A stretch of 64,000 nt of DNA from Caballeronia sp. SEWSISQ10-4 2 (lineage in GTDB: Bacteria; Pseudomonadota; Gammaproteobacteria; Burkholderiales; Burkholderiaceae): assembly GCF_030464885.1 (NCBI RefSeq), contig NZ_JALPRJ010000039.1, positions 23,425-87,424 on the forward strand. The letters run 5' to 3'. The translations under genes were made by a program, and so were the position numbers. The first letter of the stretch is position 1. Each line of letters begins with the position of its first letter. Below, piece after piece: positions 16,463 to 25,435 of this stretch. The notes beneath the pieces were generated by a model. That model ran no database searches. It was given only the letters and a program-made list of their open reading frames with translations, and was not told the origin of the DNA.

Positions 16463-17821
16463 ATGACAACTCAATCCGGCTTGACCAACACGTTCCAGGC
16501 ATTGCCCAATCCACGCGGGGGCGCCGTGCGGATTGCGGAGATGGCGCTCACCGACGCCCTGCATGCGTTCATGCGCGAAGGCGACACGCTTGGCGTGCTG
16601 CGCCGTGGCATTGGCGCGTTGCATTCGGCGGGCTGGCTGCCGGCTCAGCGCTTCGGCGAGACGTTGGTGCTGGTGTCGCCGCTGGCCGGATTGAGCGAAA
16701 GGACCCGCAACCAGTTCGCCGAGGCGTTGCGCGATTTCAGCGCGGCCGTCGAGCGTCGGAATCTGCGTGAGCTCGCGTGCTCCACGCTGCTGTTTGAGCA
16801 TTATCGCGGGCTGCACGCGCTGATGGCCGCGCATACTCGCGCCGCACCCGTTTCCTTCGACGACCTCGCGCTCGTCGGGCGCGCGATTCCGCCGGCCACG
16901 CTGCGCTCCATATCCCCCGAGCGCCTCGCGCGTGTCCGGGCGCACTACGAACGTGCGTTGCTGATGCTGTTACGTTCGAAAGCGGGCGAGGGGAAAGGGG
17001 AGGCGGAAATTGTCTCCATCCTCGACGCCTGTCTCGCCGACTTGGCCGGTCCCGATCCCTACGATTTCTGGCGTCTTGCGGGCGCGGTGGTCGAGGCATT
17101 GCGTTTGCAGCCCGATCCCGACACCGCCGCTGACGCGCGTCGTCTTTACGCGCGCTTCAATCTGGTTCTTGCTGACCAGGCGCATGGTTTGTCGCATGCA
17201 CCCAAGTCGCTGGTGCGCGCCGCGCTGGCGCTGCTGTGGCGCGATTACGCGTTATACGGTGCGTCGGCGGAGGATTCCGTTCAGGTCGATGTGTTGCGCG
17301 ATTATGGTTTGACGGTCGACTGGCACGTCGCGGCGTCGCAGGCATCCGAAATTGCGTGGGAGCGCAACGCCGAGCAAGCGCGTGATGCTTCAACGCGGGA
17401 TCTGGGTGTGTTGCGTGTGAACGCCGTGGCGTACGAAGATTTTCTGACGAGCGCAGAGCCGGCGATCGGCGCATTGATCGAGCATGGGATATCGGCTCGG
17501 GAAGCCGGCCGCATCGATGTGCCGGCGGCGCTCAAAGCGGCCGATGCGGCTTACAGGCTGGGCGCGGCCGCATGTGCGTTAGGGTTGGGTCATGTTGCGC
17601 TGCTCGCCGATACGCTTGGCCTCGCGTGGCGGCGAATTGCGTATGAGGCGCAGATCACGCCAGATGGCTCGCCGCTCGACGCCGCCATTCCCGAGCGCGC
17701 CGCTCAGGCGCTTGGCGCGATGCTGCATCAGGCTGCAGCGGGAATTGCACCGTCGGAGGGCGGGGGGGCGGTGGCGGCGTTGACCGCGATGATCGAGCGG
17801 GGCATGGCCGTGGCGCGATAG
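16463..17821 (+). CDS. Large helical protein of unknown function
   Basis: A 452-residue, Ala/Leu/Arg-rich, almost wholly helical protein with no signal peptide or transmembrane segment. Segments such as DPYDFWRLAGAVVEALRL, SHAPKSLVRAALALLWRDYA and YEDFLTSAEPAIGALIEHG recall the Hpt-like helical bundles at the N-terminus of type IV pilus chemotaxis kinases (PilL/ChpA). No histidine kinase part is present. The ATG at 16463 is preferred because frames upstream lack a start signal. In related genomes pil chemotaxis genes often follow rubredoxin, so this could be a remnant or stand-alone relative; that is inference. Confidence 0.65.
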   Translation: MTTQSGLTNTFQALPNPRGGAVRIAEMALTDALHAFMREGDTLGVLRRGIGALHSAGWLPAQRFGETLVLVSPLAGLSERTRNQFAEALRDFSAAVERRNLRELACSTLLFEHYRGLHALMAAHTRAAPVSFDDLALVGRAIPPATLRSISPERLARVRAHYERALLMLLRSKAGEGKGEAEIVSILDACLADLAGPDPYDFWRLAGAVVEALRLQPDPDTAADARRLYARFNLVLADQAHGLSHAPKSLVRAALALLWRDYALYGASAEDSVQVDVLRDYGLTVDWHVAASQASEIAWERNAEQARDASTRDLGVLRVNAVAYEDFLTSAEPAIGALIEHGISAREAGRIDVPAALKAADAAYRLGAAACALGLGHVALLADTLGLAWRRIAYEAQITPDGSPLDAAIPERAAQALGAMLHQAAAGIAPSEGGGAVAALTAMIERGMAVAR

Positions 17822-17860
17822 GTTTCGCTCGCGGCCGAGAGCAAGGGCACGAGCGAAACC
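17821..17860. terminator. Inverted repeat between convergent genes
   Basis: A perfect 11-base inverted repeat, GGTTTCGCTCG (17821-17831) and CGAGCGAAACC (17850-17860), fills the whole gap between the 452-residue protein and photolyase. It probably ends both transcripts, although no T run is present. Confidence 0.5.
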
Positions 17861-19311
17861 TACTTGACCACCGCATACCGCGCCAGCGTAAGCTTGCGCG
17901 CGGCGTCGTGATCCACAACCGGCATCGGATATTCAGCGCCTAGCGAAATCTTCGCCTCCTTCAACGCATCCGGTTTCGCCTTCCACGGCGCGTGGATATC
18001 CTTATCGGAAAGAGCGGCGAGTTCCGGCACGTAATGGCGGATGAACTTGCCCCGGGCATCGAATTTCTCCGACTGCGTGACCGGATTGAAAATGCGGAAA
18101 TACGGCTGCGCGTCGCAACCGCTCGACGCCGCCCACTGCCAGCCGCCACTATTCGATGACAACTCGAAGTCGTTGAGCAGCGACTCGAAATACCGCTCCC
18201 CACGCCGCCAATCAAGCCCGAGATCCTTCGTGAGAAAACTTGCGACGACCATCCGCAAGCGGTTGTGCATATAACCTGACTGGTTGATCTGGCGCATCGC
18301 GGCATCGACTAGCGGATAACCCGTCCGGCCTTCGCACCACGCAGCGAAATTGGCATCGGCGAGATCACCCGTTTCCCACTGAATACGGTCGTACTCGGGC
18401 TTGAACGCCTTGTGATCGCCCGGCACGCCCACATGCGGAAAATGGTGCAGCACCGAAAAATAAAAGTCGCGCCAGATCAATTCGGACAGCCACGTTTCAG
18501 CGCCGCGATTTCCGTGGCGCTGAGCATCGTGGGCGGTGCGGGCCAGCGCACGAATCGATATGGTGCCGTGCCGCAGATGCACGCTGAGATAGCTCGGACC
18601 TTTGACGGACGGAAAATCGCGCGTCCTGTCGTAATCGGCCATGCGGTCGCGGAAATCATCGAAGAGCTGGTACGCGCCGCTCGTTCCCGCCGGCAACGCG
18701 GGCGCGTGTGCGGCGCTGAATCCAAGCGATTCCAGTGAGGGAATGCCGTGCTTCACGCCAGCCGGTGGCCGGGCCAAAGCAGAAAGATTGTCCTCCGACG
18801 CATACGGCTTCAACGCATCGGGCGTGAGCGAGGCAAGCCAGTTGCGCTTATAGGGCGTGAACACGGTGTACGGCCTGCCCGCGCCCGTCAGCACGTCGTC
18901 CTGATGAAAAATGGTCTGATCCTTGAACGTAAAAAACGCCACGCTCGCGCTGGCCAGTTTTTTCTCGATATTCGCGTCGCGCGCCTTCGCCGACGGCTCG
19001 TAATCGCGATTCGTGAACACCGCGTCAACGCCGCATTCGCGGGCGAGTGCGGGAATCTCGTGCGACGGCACACCATGCCGCACCATCAGGCCGCCGCCCG
19101 CGTCGCGCAGGGTTTTATCGAGTTCGATCAGGCTGGCATGAATAAACGGCACGCGCCGATCGTTTTGAGGCAGAGGCGAGAGAATTTCGCTGTCGAAAAC
19201 GAAGGCGCACAGCACCCGGCGACAGCGTGTTACAGCGTGATAGAGTGCAGCATGGTCTGCTACGCGCAGGTCTCGTCGAAACCAGACTAGCCCCAGATCA
19301 AAGTCGGCCAT
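17860..19311 (-). CDS. phrB: Deoxyribodipyrimidine photolyase
   Basis: A 483-residue class I CPD photolyase that repairs UV pyrimidine dimers using FADH- and light. The N-terminal antenna domain starts LVWFRRDLRVADHAALYHA. The FAD domain contains GETWLSELIWRDFY-like LSELIWRDFYF, GRTGYPLVDAAMRQ, GYMHNRLRMVVASFLTKD and the DNA/FAD-contacting SNSGGWQWAASSGCDAQPYF then RIFNP. All key Trp/Asn residues look intact. The ATG at 19311 is chosen; an adjacent upstream TTG adds one residue only. It diverges from yqgE with only 30 bases between. Confidence 0.95.
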   Translation of the reverse strand: MADFDLGLVWFRRDLRVADHAALYHAVTRCRRVLCAFVFDSEILSPLPQNDRRVPFIHASLIELDKTLRDAGGGLMVRHGVPSHEIPALARECGVDAVFTNRDYEPSAKARDANIEKKLASASVAFFTFKDQTIFHQDDVLTGAGRPYTVFTPYKRNWLASLTPDALKPYASEDNLSALARPPAGVKHGIPSLESLGFSAAHAPALPAGTSGAYQLFDDFRDRMADYDRTRDFPSVKGPSYLSVHLRHGTISIRALARTAHDAQRHGNRGAETWLSELIWRDFYFSVLHHFPHVGVPGDHKAFKPEYDRIQWETGDLADANFAAWCEGRTGYPLVDAAMRQINQSGYMHNRLRMVVASFLTKDLGLDWRRGERYFESLLNDFELSSNSGGWQWAASSGCDAQPYFRIFNPVTQSEKFDARGKFIRHYVPELAALSDKDIHAPWKAKPDALKEAKISLGAEYPMPVVDHDAARKLTLARYAVVK

Positions 19312-19341
19312 CAAGCAGCGCCTTTGTTAAAATTCCGAATT

Positions 19342-19920
19342 ATGTCCAAGACTTCCGATCGCATCAATTTGACCAACCAGTTCCTGATCGCCATGCCCAG
19401 CATGGCCGATCCCACGTTCTCGGGGACTGTAGTCTACCTTTGCGATCACAGCGAGCGCGGTGCGCTCGGCCTGGTGATCAACCGGCCGACCGACATCGAC
19501 CTCCAATCGCTTTTCAATCGTATCGACCTGAAACTCGAGATCGAGCCGCTCGTGCACCTGCCCGTCTATTTCGGCGGCCCGGTGCAGACGGAGCGCGGCT
19601 TCGTGCTGCACGATCCGGCCGACGGCGACGTCTATACATCGTCCATGAGCGTCCCGGGCGGACTTGCCATGACCACGTCGAAGGACGTGCTCGAAGCGGT
19701 TGCCAGCGGCAAGGGGCCCGCACGTTTCCTGCTCACGCTCGGCCACGCCGGCTGGGGCGCGGGGCAACTGGAAGAAGAAATCGCCAAGAACGGCTGGCTG
19801 ACTGTGGAAGCCGATCCGCGCATCGTTTTCGACGTCCCCGCCGAAGACAAGCTGCAAGCGGCGTTGTCGCTGCTCGGCGTGTCGCTCTCCATGCTGTCGG
19901 GCGAAGCGGGCCACGCATGA
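19342..19920 (+). CDS. YqgE/AlgH family protein (UPF0301)
   Basis: A 192-residue cytosolic protein of the conserved UPF0301 family. Its signature is NQFLIAMPSMADPTFSGTVV, then YLCDHSERGALGLVINRP and YFGGPVQTERGFVLHD. The molecular role is not firmly known. The ATG at 19342 is chosen because it gives the family N-terminus (MSKTSDRINLTNQFL). Its stop overlaps the ruvX start (ATGA), and the yqgE-ruvX-pyrR-pyrB order is conserved in Burkholderiaceae. Confidence 0.93.
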   Translation: MSKTSDRINLTNQFLIAMPSMADPTFSGTVVYLCDHSERGALGLVINRPTDIDLQSLFNRIDLKLEIEPLVHLPVYFGGPVQTERGFVLHDPADGDVYTSSMSVPGGLAMTTSKDVLEAVASGKGPARFLLTLGHAGWGAGQLEEEIAKNGWLTVEADPRIVFDVPAEDKLQAALSLLGVSLSMLSGEAGHA

Positions 19921-20375
19921 CGGGTGACGCCCGGATCGAAGCCACGCTGCTCGCCTTCGACTACGGCGAGAAACGCATTGGCGTCGCGGTTGGCAACACG
20001 CTGACCCGGCACGCCCGGGCGTTGACCGTGCTTGAAAATCGCAGCCGTGAATACCGCTTCGAGATGGTGGGTCAGCTGATCGCCGAATGGAACCCGACCA
20101 CCGTGATAGTCGGCCTGCCGATGCACCCCGACGGCACGCCGCACGAAATGACGCAACTGGCCACGCGCTTCGGCAATCAATTGAACGGTCGTTTCAGCGT
20201 GCCGGTGAGCTGGGTGGACGAGCGGTATTCATCAGTGGAAGCGAAGGCCGAATTAAAGCGCAACGGCGTGAAGATGAATGCAAAAGGCCGTTACGACGAT
20301 ATCGACGCCGAAGCCGCCCGGGTCATCCTCCAACAGTATCTAGACGGACTTGACGACAATCATGAGTTCCATTGA
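19917..20375 (+). CDS. ruvX: Holliday-junction resolvase-like RuvX (YqgF)
   Basis: A 152-residue RNase H-fold nuclease of the YqgF family, implicated in 16S rRNA 5' end processing and possibly junction resolution. The acidic site is visible as LAFDYGEKRIGVAVGN (first Asp), VIVGLPMHPDGT, WVDERYSSVEA and DDIDAEAARVILQQYL. The ATG at 19917 overlaps the yqgE stop by four bases. Its stop lies 14 bases inside the pyrR coding sequence. Confidence 0.95.
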   Translation: MTGDARIEATLLAFDYGEKRIGVAVGNTLTRHARALTVLENRSREYRFEMVGQLIAEWNPTTVIVGLPMHPDGTPHEMTQLATRFGNQLNGRFSVPVSWVDERYSSVEAKAELKRNGVKMNAKGRYDDIDAEAARVILQQYLDGLDDNHEFH

Positions 20376-20877
20376 CGCCGAGGCGCTGTATCGCGAGTTG
20401 CTGGGTCAGATCCGCGCGGCTTATGGCGAGTCGCTGACGCAAGCCGGCGCTCCGGTGCTCGCCGGTATTTATAGCGGCGGCGTGTGGCTGGCCGAACGGC
20501 TCGCGAAAGACCTCAACGTGACCGGGTTCGGCGTGGTGAACGTGTCGCTGCATCGCGACGATTACGCCAAGAAGGGCCTGCACAGCCAGGCCAGCCCGAC
20601 CTCGCTGCCGTTCGATGTGGACAATCGGAAAATCCTGCTGATCGACGACGTGCTCTCCACGGGCCGAACCGTGCGCGCAGCCGTCAATGAGCTTTATGAT
20701 TATGGCCGCCCGGCATCGGTGGAATTAGCGGTGCTCGCCGATCGCGGCGGCCGCGAGTTACCCGTGGCGGCGCGTTTCACCGGCGGCGTAGTCGATGTCT
20801 CCGGGGACGCCACGCTCGTGCTCACGCAGCGCGACGACGGCACGTTGACGTTCACGACCGAAGCTCGCACGGACTAA
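20362..20877 (+). CDS. pyrR: PyrR bifunctional regulator / uracil phosphoribosyltransferase
   Basis: A 171-residue type I phosphoribosyltransferase. The PRPP loop ILLIDDVLSTGRT spans residues 91-103, and the substrate part is GIYSGGVWLAERLA and VSLHRDDYAKKG. PyrR proteins can make UMP from uracil and, in Gram-positives, control pyr mRNA. The ATG at 20362 gives the family N-terminus and overlaps the end of ruvX by 14 bases. Its place just before pyrB fits a role in pyrimidine control; I see no obvious PyrR attenuator in the short pyrR-pyrB gap. Confidence 0.93.
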   Translation: MSSIDAEALYRELLGQIRAAYGESLTQAGAPVLAGIYSGGVWLAERLAKDLNVTGFGVVNVSLHRDDYAKKGLHSQASPTSLPFDVDNRKILLIDDVLSTGRTVRAAVNELYDYGRPASVELAVLADRGGRELPVAARFTGGVVDVSGDATLVLTQRDDGTLTFTTEARTD

Positions 20878-20938
20878 AAACCGCCGCGCCGTTTTCCACC
20901 GACACCCCGACAAAAAACAACGCACCACCAGGATCGAC

Positions 20939-21970
20939 ATGAACACGGCCACTCAGGGTTCTGCCGAAAGCAGCGTGCCGGACAGAAAACCGGTGCCTTC
21001 GAGCTTTGGTTTTCTCAAAGGCAATCCGCAGCTCACGAAGAACGGCGAACTGAAGCATCTGCTCACCATAGAAGGACTACCGCGCGCGATCGTCACGCAT
21101 ATTCTCGATACCGCCGAACAGTTCGTCAGCGTGACGGATCGCGAGATCAAGAAAGTGCCGCTGCTGCGCGGCAAGTCTGTCTTCAACCTGTTCTTCGAGA
21201 ACTCCACGCGCACCCGGACCACGTTCGAGATTGCCGCGAAGCGGCTCTCAGCGGACGTCATCAACCTGAACATCAATGCGTCGTCCACGAGCAAGGGCGA
21301 ATCGTTGCTCGACACCATCAACAACCTCTCGGCGATGCACGCCGACATGTTCGTCGTGCGTCATGCGTCGAGCGGTGCGCCGTATCTGATCGCCGAGCAT
21401 TGCGCGCCGCACGTGCATGTGATCAATGCCGGCGACGGGCGTCATGCGCACCCGACGCAGGGTTTGCTCGACATGTACACCATCCGCCATTACAAGCGCG
21501 ATTTCACGAATCTGCGCGTGGCGATTGTGGGTGACATCCTGCATTCGCGCGTCGCCCGTTCCGATATCCACGCACTGACCACGCTCGGCGTGCCCGAAGT
21601 ACGTGCGATTGGTCCGCGCACCTTACTGCCGGGCAATCTCAACGAGATGGGCGTGCACGTGTATCACAACCTCGACGAAGGGCTGAAAGGCGTCGATGTG
21701 ATCATCATGCTGCGCTTGCAGAACGAACGCATGAGCGGTGCGTTGCTGCCGTCGGCGCAAGAGTATTTCAAGTCCTGGGGACTCACGCCCGAGCGTCTTG
21801 CACTGGCGGCACCCGACGCTATCGTGATGCATCCGGGACCGATGAATCGCGGCGTGGAAATCGATTCGCAAGTGGCCGACGGCCCGCAATCGGTGATCCT
21901 CAACCAGGTCACATTCGGAATTGCCGTGCGGATGGCGGTAATGGGCATCGTTGCCGGAAATAGTGATTAA
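20939..21970 (+). CDS. pyrB: Aspartate carbamoyltransferase catalytic chain
   Basis: A 343-residue ATCase that joins carbamoyl phosphate and aspartate, the committed step of pyrimidine synthesis. The carbamoyl-phosphate loop FENSTRTRTTFE has STRTR at 89-93. Further on are the SSTSKGESLLDT loop, NAGDGRHAHPTQGLLDMYTI and the late MHPGPMNRGVEID. An N-terminal extension of about 25 residues is typical of the class that complexes with a DHOase-like protein. pyrC' follows 15 bases later. Confidence 0.97.
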   Translation: MNTATQGSAESSVPDRKPVPSSFGFLKGNPQLTKNGELKHLLTIEGLPRAIVTHILDTAEQFVSVTDREIKKVPLLRGKSVFNLFFENSTRTRTTFEIAAKRLSADVINLNINASSTSKGESLLDTINNLSAMHADMFVVRHASSGAPYLIAEHCAPHVHVINAGDGRHAHPTQGLLDMYTIRHYKRDFTNLRVAIVGDILHSRVARSDIHALTTLGVPEVRAIGPRTLLPGNLNEMGVHVYHNLDEGLKGVDVIIMLRLQNERMSGALLPSAQEYFKSWGLTPERLALAAPDAIVMHPGPMNRGVEIDSQVADGPQSVILNQVTFGIAVRMAVMGIVAGNSD

Positions 21971-21985
21971 ACCCGCGATTAATAC

Positions 21986-23263
21986 ATGAAGATCCATATC
22001 AAGGGCGGCACGCTCATCGACCCGGCTGCGGGCACCGAAACACTCACCGATGTGTTCATTGCGGCGGGGAAGATCGTGAGCATTGGCGATGCCCCGGCCG
22101 ATTTCCACGCGGCCCGCGTGATCGATGCGAAGGGTCTCGCGGTCGCGCCCGGTTTCGTCGATTTAAGCGCGCGGCTGCGCGAGCCGGGTTTTGAACATAA
22201 GGCCACGCTCGAGTCCGAAATGGCGGCGGCCGCTGCCGGCGGCGTGACAAGCCTTGTCTGTCCGCCCGATACCGATCCCGTTCTCGATGAACCGGGTCTC
22301 GTCGAAATGCTCAAGTTCCGCGCGCAGAAGCTGCATCAGGCGCACGTGTATCCGCTCGGCGCGCTGACCATGGGGCTCAAGGGCCTCGCGATCACCGAAA
22401 TGGTCGAGTTGACGGAGGCGGGTTGCATCGGCTTCTCGCAGGCGGATACGCCGATTATCGATACGCGTACGCTCTTGCGCGCGCTGCAATATGCGACGAC
22501 CTACGGTTATGCCGTCTGGCTGCGTCCGCAAGACTCTTATATGGCGAGCGGCGGTGTGGCGGCGAGTGGGGCGGTAGCTTCACGGCTGGGGTTGTCGGGC
22601 GTGCCGGTGTCGGCGGAAACCATCGCGTTGCACACCATTTTCGAATTGGTTCGCGTGTCGGGCGCGCGTGTGCATTTGTCGCATTTGTCATCGGCGGCGG
22701 GCGTTGCGCTGATGCGCCAGGCGAAGGCCGAAGGCTTGCCGGTCACCTGCGACGTGACCATCAACCACGTGCATCTGACTGACGTGGACATCGGTTATTT
22801 CAACTCGCAATTCCGCCTCGATCCGCCGTTGCGTTCGCAGCGCGATCGCGATGCGATTCGCGCGGGGCTGGCGGATGGCACCATCGATGCAATCTGCTCC
22901 GATCACACCCCGCTCGACGATGACGAAAAACTGCTGCCTTTCGCCGAAGCCACGCCGGGCGCAACGGGACTTGAACTGCTGCTGTCGCTGACGGTGAAGT
23001 GGGCGCGGGAGGCGGGGGTGCCGTTATCGAAGGCGCTTACGCGCATCACGAGCGCGCCGGCCGCCGTGCTCAAGGTGAACGCCGGGCGCATTGCGGCTGG
23101 AGAAACGGCCGATCTCTGTCTCTTCAATCCCTCGGCCGAATGGCTCGTCGAACCCGCGAAGCTTAAGAGCCAGGGGCACAACTCACCGTTCCTCGGTTAC
23201 GAATTGCCGGCGCGCGTACTCATGACGATCGTGTCGGGACATATTGCGTATGAAGCGCGTTGA
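21986..23263 (+). CDS. Inactive dihydroorotase homologue PyrC' (PyrX)
   Basis: A 425-residue DHOase-like protein. Real type I DHOases carry the zinc-binding His-x-His of the form PGFVDxHxHLR. Here the segment is PGFVDLSARLREPG, so both His are lost (Ser61, Ala62, Arg63). The later metal-ligand segment reads AVWLRPQDSYM instead of a His-containing one. This is the pattern of the PyrC' pseudo-DHOase of Pseudomonas, which has no activity and serves to assemble ATCase dodecamers. Its position right after pyrB supports that. A separate active pyrC must exist elsewhere. Confidence 0.9.
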   Translation: MKIHIKGGTLIDPAAGTETLTDVFIAAGKIVSIGDAPADFHAARVIDAKGLAVAPGFVDLSARLREPGFEHKATLESEMAAAAAGGVTSLVCPPDTDPVLDEPGLVEMLKFRAQKLHQAHVYPLGALTMGLKGLAITEMVELTEAGCIGFSQADTPIIDTRTLLRALQYATTYGYAVWLRPQDSYMASGGVAASGAVASRLGLSGVPVSAETIALHTIFELVRVSGARVHLSHLSSAAGVALMRQAKAEGLPVTCDVTINHVHLTDVDIGYFNSQFRLDPPLRSQRDRDAIRAGLADGTIDAICSDHTPLDDDEKLLPFAEATPGATGLELLLSLTVKWAREAGVPLSKALTRITSAPAAVLKVNAGRIAAGETADLCLFNPSAEWLVEPAKLKSQGHNSPFLGYELPARVLMTIVSGHIAYEAR

Positions 23264-23275
23264 CGGATCCTGACC

Positions 23276-24085
23276 ATGCTCGCCTTCCGTAAGGCCCGGA
23301 TTTTTGCGCATCTGCTGCACGGTATGTGGACGGTGGCCAGGCGTTTCCCCAAGGCCACGCCGCAGGTGCGCATGGAGCTGAACCGCGCGTGGTCGGTCGA
23401 AATGTTGCGTCGATGCGGCATGAAGCTCGTCGTGCACAACGATCAGGCGCGGCTCGATAGCGGCGCGCTGGTGGTCGGCAATCACGTGTCGTGGATCGAT
23501 ATCTACGTGGTGAACGCATGGCGGCCGACGCCTTTCGTCTCGAAGGCGGAGGTCCGGAGTTGGCCTGTTGTCGGCTGGCTCGCGCAGCAACTCGACACGA
23601 TATTTCTCCAACGCGAAAAGCGTAGCGACGCCAAACGCATCATGCATGAGCTCGCGCAGCGGTTGGTGCGCGGCGAATTGATGTGCGTGTTCCCGGAAGG
23701 GACGACGTCGCTTGGCCGCGACTTGCTGCCGTTCCACTCCAATTTGTTCCAGGCGGCTGTATCGGCGGCTTGTCCGGTGCAGCCGATCTGCCTGATGTAC
23801 GAAGACGCGAACGGGCGGCAGTCGGAGGCACCGGCTTATATCGATGACCTGACGCTCGCCTTCACGCTGAACGCCATGCTTCGCGATACGCCGCTGACAG
23901 CGCATCTTTACGTCTGCGATGCGATTGCACCCGGCGCCGACCGGCGCGTGCTGGCGAGGCAAGCGCAGGCGGCGGTGGAGGCGGCATTGCGGCGGATGCA
24001 GGAGGGGCTGAATGTATCGAGTGCGGCCGTTCTTGAAGATGCGGGCGCGATCGGCGAGTTCGAAGCGGTGACGCCGCGGCACTGA
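23276..24085 (+). CDS. Lysophospholipid acyltransferase (PlsC-like)
   Basis: A 269-residue inner-membrane-associated 1-acyl-glycerol-3-phosphate-type acyltransferase. The catalytic H-x4-D is in NHVSWID (His70, Asp75) and the substrate motif is FPEGTTSLG (residues 139-147). An N-terminal hydrophobic/amphipathic stretch anchors it. It may act in phospholipid or ornithine-lipid synthesis; the exact acceptor cannot be told. It starts 12 bases after pyrC' and is probably the last gene of the pyr operon. Confidence 0.9.
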   Translation: MLAFRKARIFAHLLHGMWTVARRFPKATPQVRMELNRAWSVEMLRRCGMKLVVHNDQARLDSGALVVGNHVSWIDIYVVNAWRPTPFVSKAEVRSWPVVGWLAQQLDTIFLQREKRSDAKRIMHELAQRLVRGELMCVFPEGTTSLGRDLLPFHSNLFQAAVSAACPVQPICLMYEDANGRQSEAPAYIDDLTLAFTLNAMLRDTPLTAHLYVCDAIAPGADRRVLARQAQAAVEAALRRMQEGLNVSSAAVLEDAGAIGEFEAVTPRH

Positions 24086-24337
24086 GCGTTTTCAGTCGAC
24101 GATTGCGCGGTGCTTTGTGCGACCTGCGTGGGCGTTGATCCCGGGCCGAACACAACGCACGCCACGCGGAACCTCGAAGCCGCTGAAATAAAACCCGCCT
24201 CGCCGCTAACGTACGACGCAGACCTATACTTGATCGACCGGCCCAGACGCGCGTTTATTTGTGCACCGTGAACAGGGCGAGAACGCGCGACATCAAGCGT
24301 GTGTCATGCGCTGACCCTAACGGCTTAGAGGGCTTTT

Positions 24338-25417
24338 ATGATTCTGGTAACGGGCGGTGCTGGATTTATCGGCGCTAATTTCGTGCTTGATTGGCTGAGC
24401 GCCTCCAGCGAAGCCGTGCTCAACGTAGACAAGCTGACCTACGCCGGCAATCTGGGGACGCTCAAGTCGTTGCGAAGCAACCCTAAGCACATTTTTGCGC
24501 GAGCAGACGTGTGCGATCGCACAGCCATGGATGCGCTGCTCAGCCAACATAAGCCCCGCGCAATCCTGCATTTCGCCGCCGAAAGTCACGTCGACCGGTC
24601 CATTCACGGACCCGCCGAGTTTGTGCAGACCAATGTGGTCGGCACGTTCACATTGCTCGAAGCGGCGCTTGCTTATTGGAAAGTCTTGCCCGCCGCGGAT
24701 CAAGCGGCGTTTCGGTTTTTGCATGTATCGACGGATGAAGTATTCGGCTCGCTTTCCACCGACGATGCCCCGTTCTCCGAAACCACGCCCTATGCGCCGA
24801 ACAGTCCGTATTCCGCGACCAAAGCAGCGTCCGATCATCTGGTGCGCGCTTATCTGCATACCTATGGACTGCCTGTCGTGACGACGAATTGTTCGAACAA
24901 TTATGGGCCGTACCAGTTTCCCGAGAAGCTGATTCCGCTCGTCATAGGGAACGCGTTGAGTGGCAAACCATTGCCTGTTTACGGCGATGGCCAGAACATC
25001 CGTGACTGGTTATACGTCGGTGACCATTGCGCGGCGATTCGCGAAGTGCTGGCGCATGGCCGGCTGGGTGAAACGTATAACATCGGCGGCTGGAACGAGA
25101 AGACGAACCTTGATGTCGTGCATGCCGTATGCGACTTGCTCGACCGGATGAAGGCGAAGCCGACCGGTTCATACCGCGACCAGATCACCTATGTGGCGGA
25201 TCGCCCGGGCCATGACCGCCGCTACGCCGTCGATGCCCGCAAGCTCGAGCGTGAACTCGGCTGGAAGCCGGCGGAAACGTTCGAGACCGGCATCGAGAAA
25301 ACGCTCCAGTGGTATCTCGACAATCAGGAGTGGGTCGACGAAGTGGCTTCCGGTGACTATAGAAAGTGGGTCGAGGCCAACTATGCGCAACGCGCGTCAA
25401 CACTATCAACCCAATAA
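24338..25417 (+). CDS. rfbB: dTDP-glucose 4,6-dehydratase
   Basis: A 359-residue extended SDR enzyme that turns dTDP-glucose into dTDP-4-keto-6-deoxyglucose, step two of dTDP-L-rhamnose synthesis. The NAD loop GGAGFIGANF is at residues 6-15, the catalytic STDEVFG follows, and Tyr158-x3-Lys162 (YSATK) is intact; SNNYGPYQFPEKLIPL is typical of RmlB. It opens the rfbBACD operon after a 252-base gap that should hold the promoter. Confidence 0.97.
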   Translation: MILVTGGAGFIGANFVLDWLSASSEAVLNVDKLTYAGNLGTLKSLRSNPKHIFARADVCDRTAMDALLSQHKPRAILHFAAESHVDRSIHGPAEFVQTNVVGTFTLLEAALAYWKVLPAADQAAFRFLHVSTDEVFGSLSTDDAPFSETTPYAPNSPYSATKAASDHLVRAYLHTYGLPVVTTNCSNNYGPYQFPEKLIPLVIGNALSGKPLPVYGDGQNIRDWLYVGDHCAAIREVLAHGRLGETYNIGGWNEKTNLDVVHAVCDLLDRMKAKPTGSYRDQITYVADRPGHDRRYAVDARKLERELGWKPAETFETGIEKTLQWYLDNQEWVDEVASGDYRKWVEANYAQRASTLSTQ

Positions 25418-25435
25418 GCCGAACAAGGACTGACG

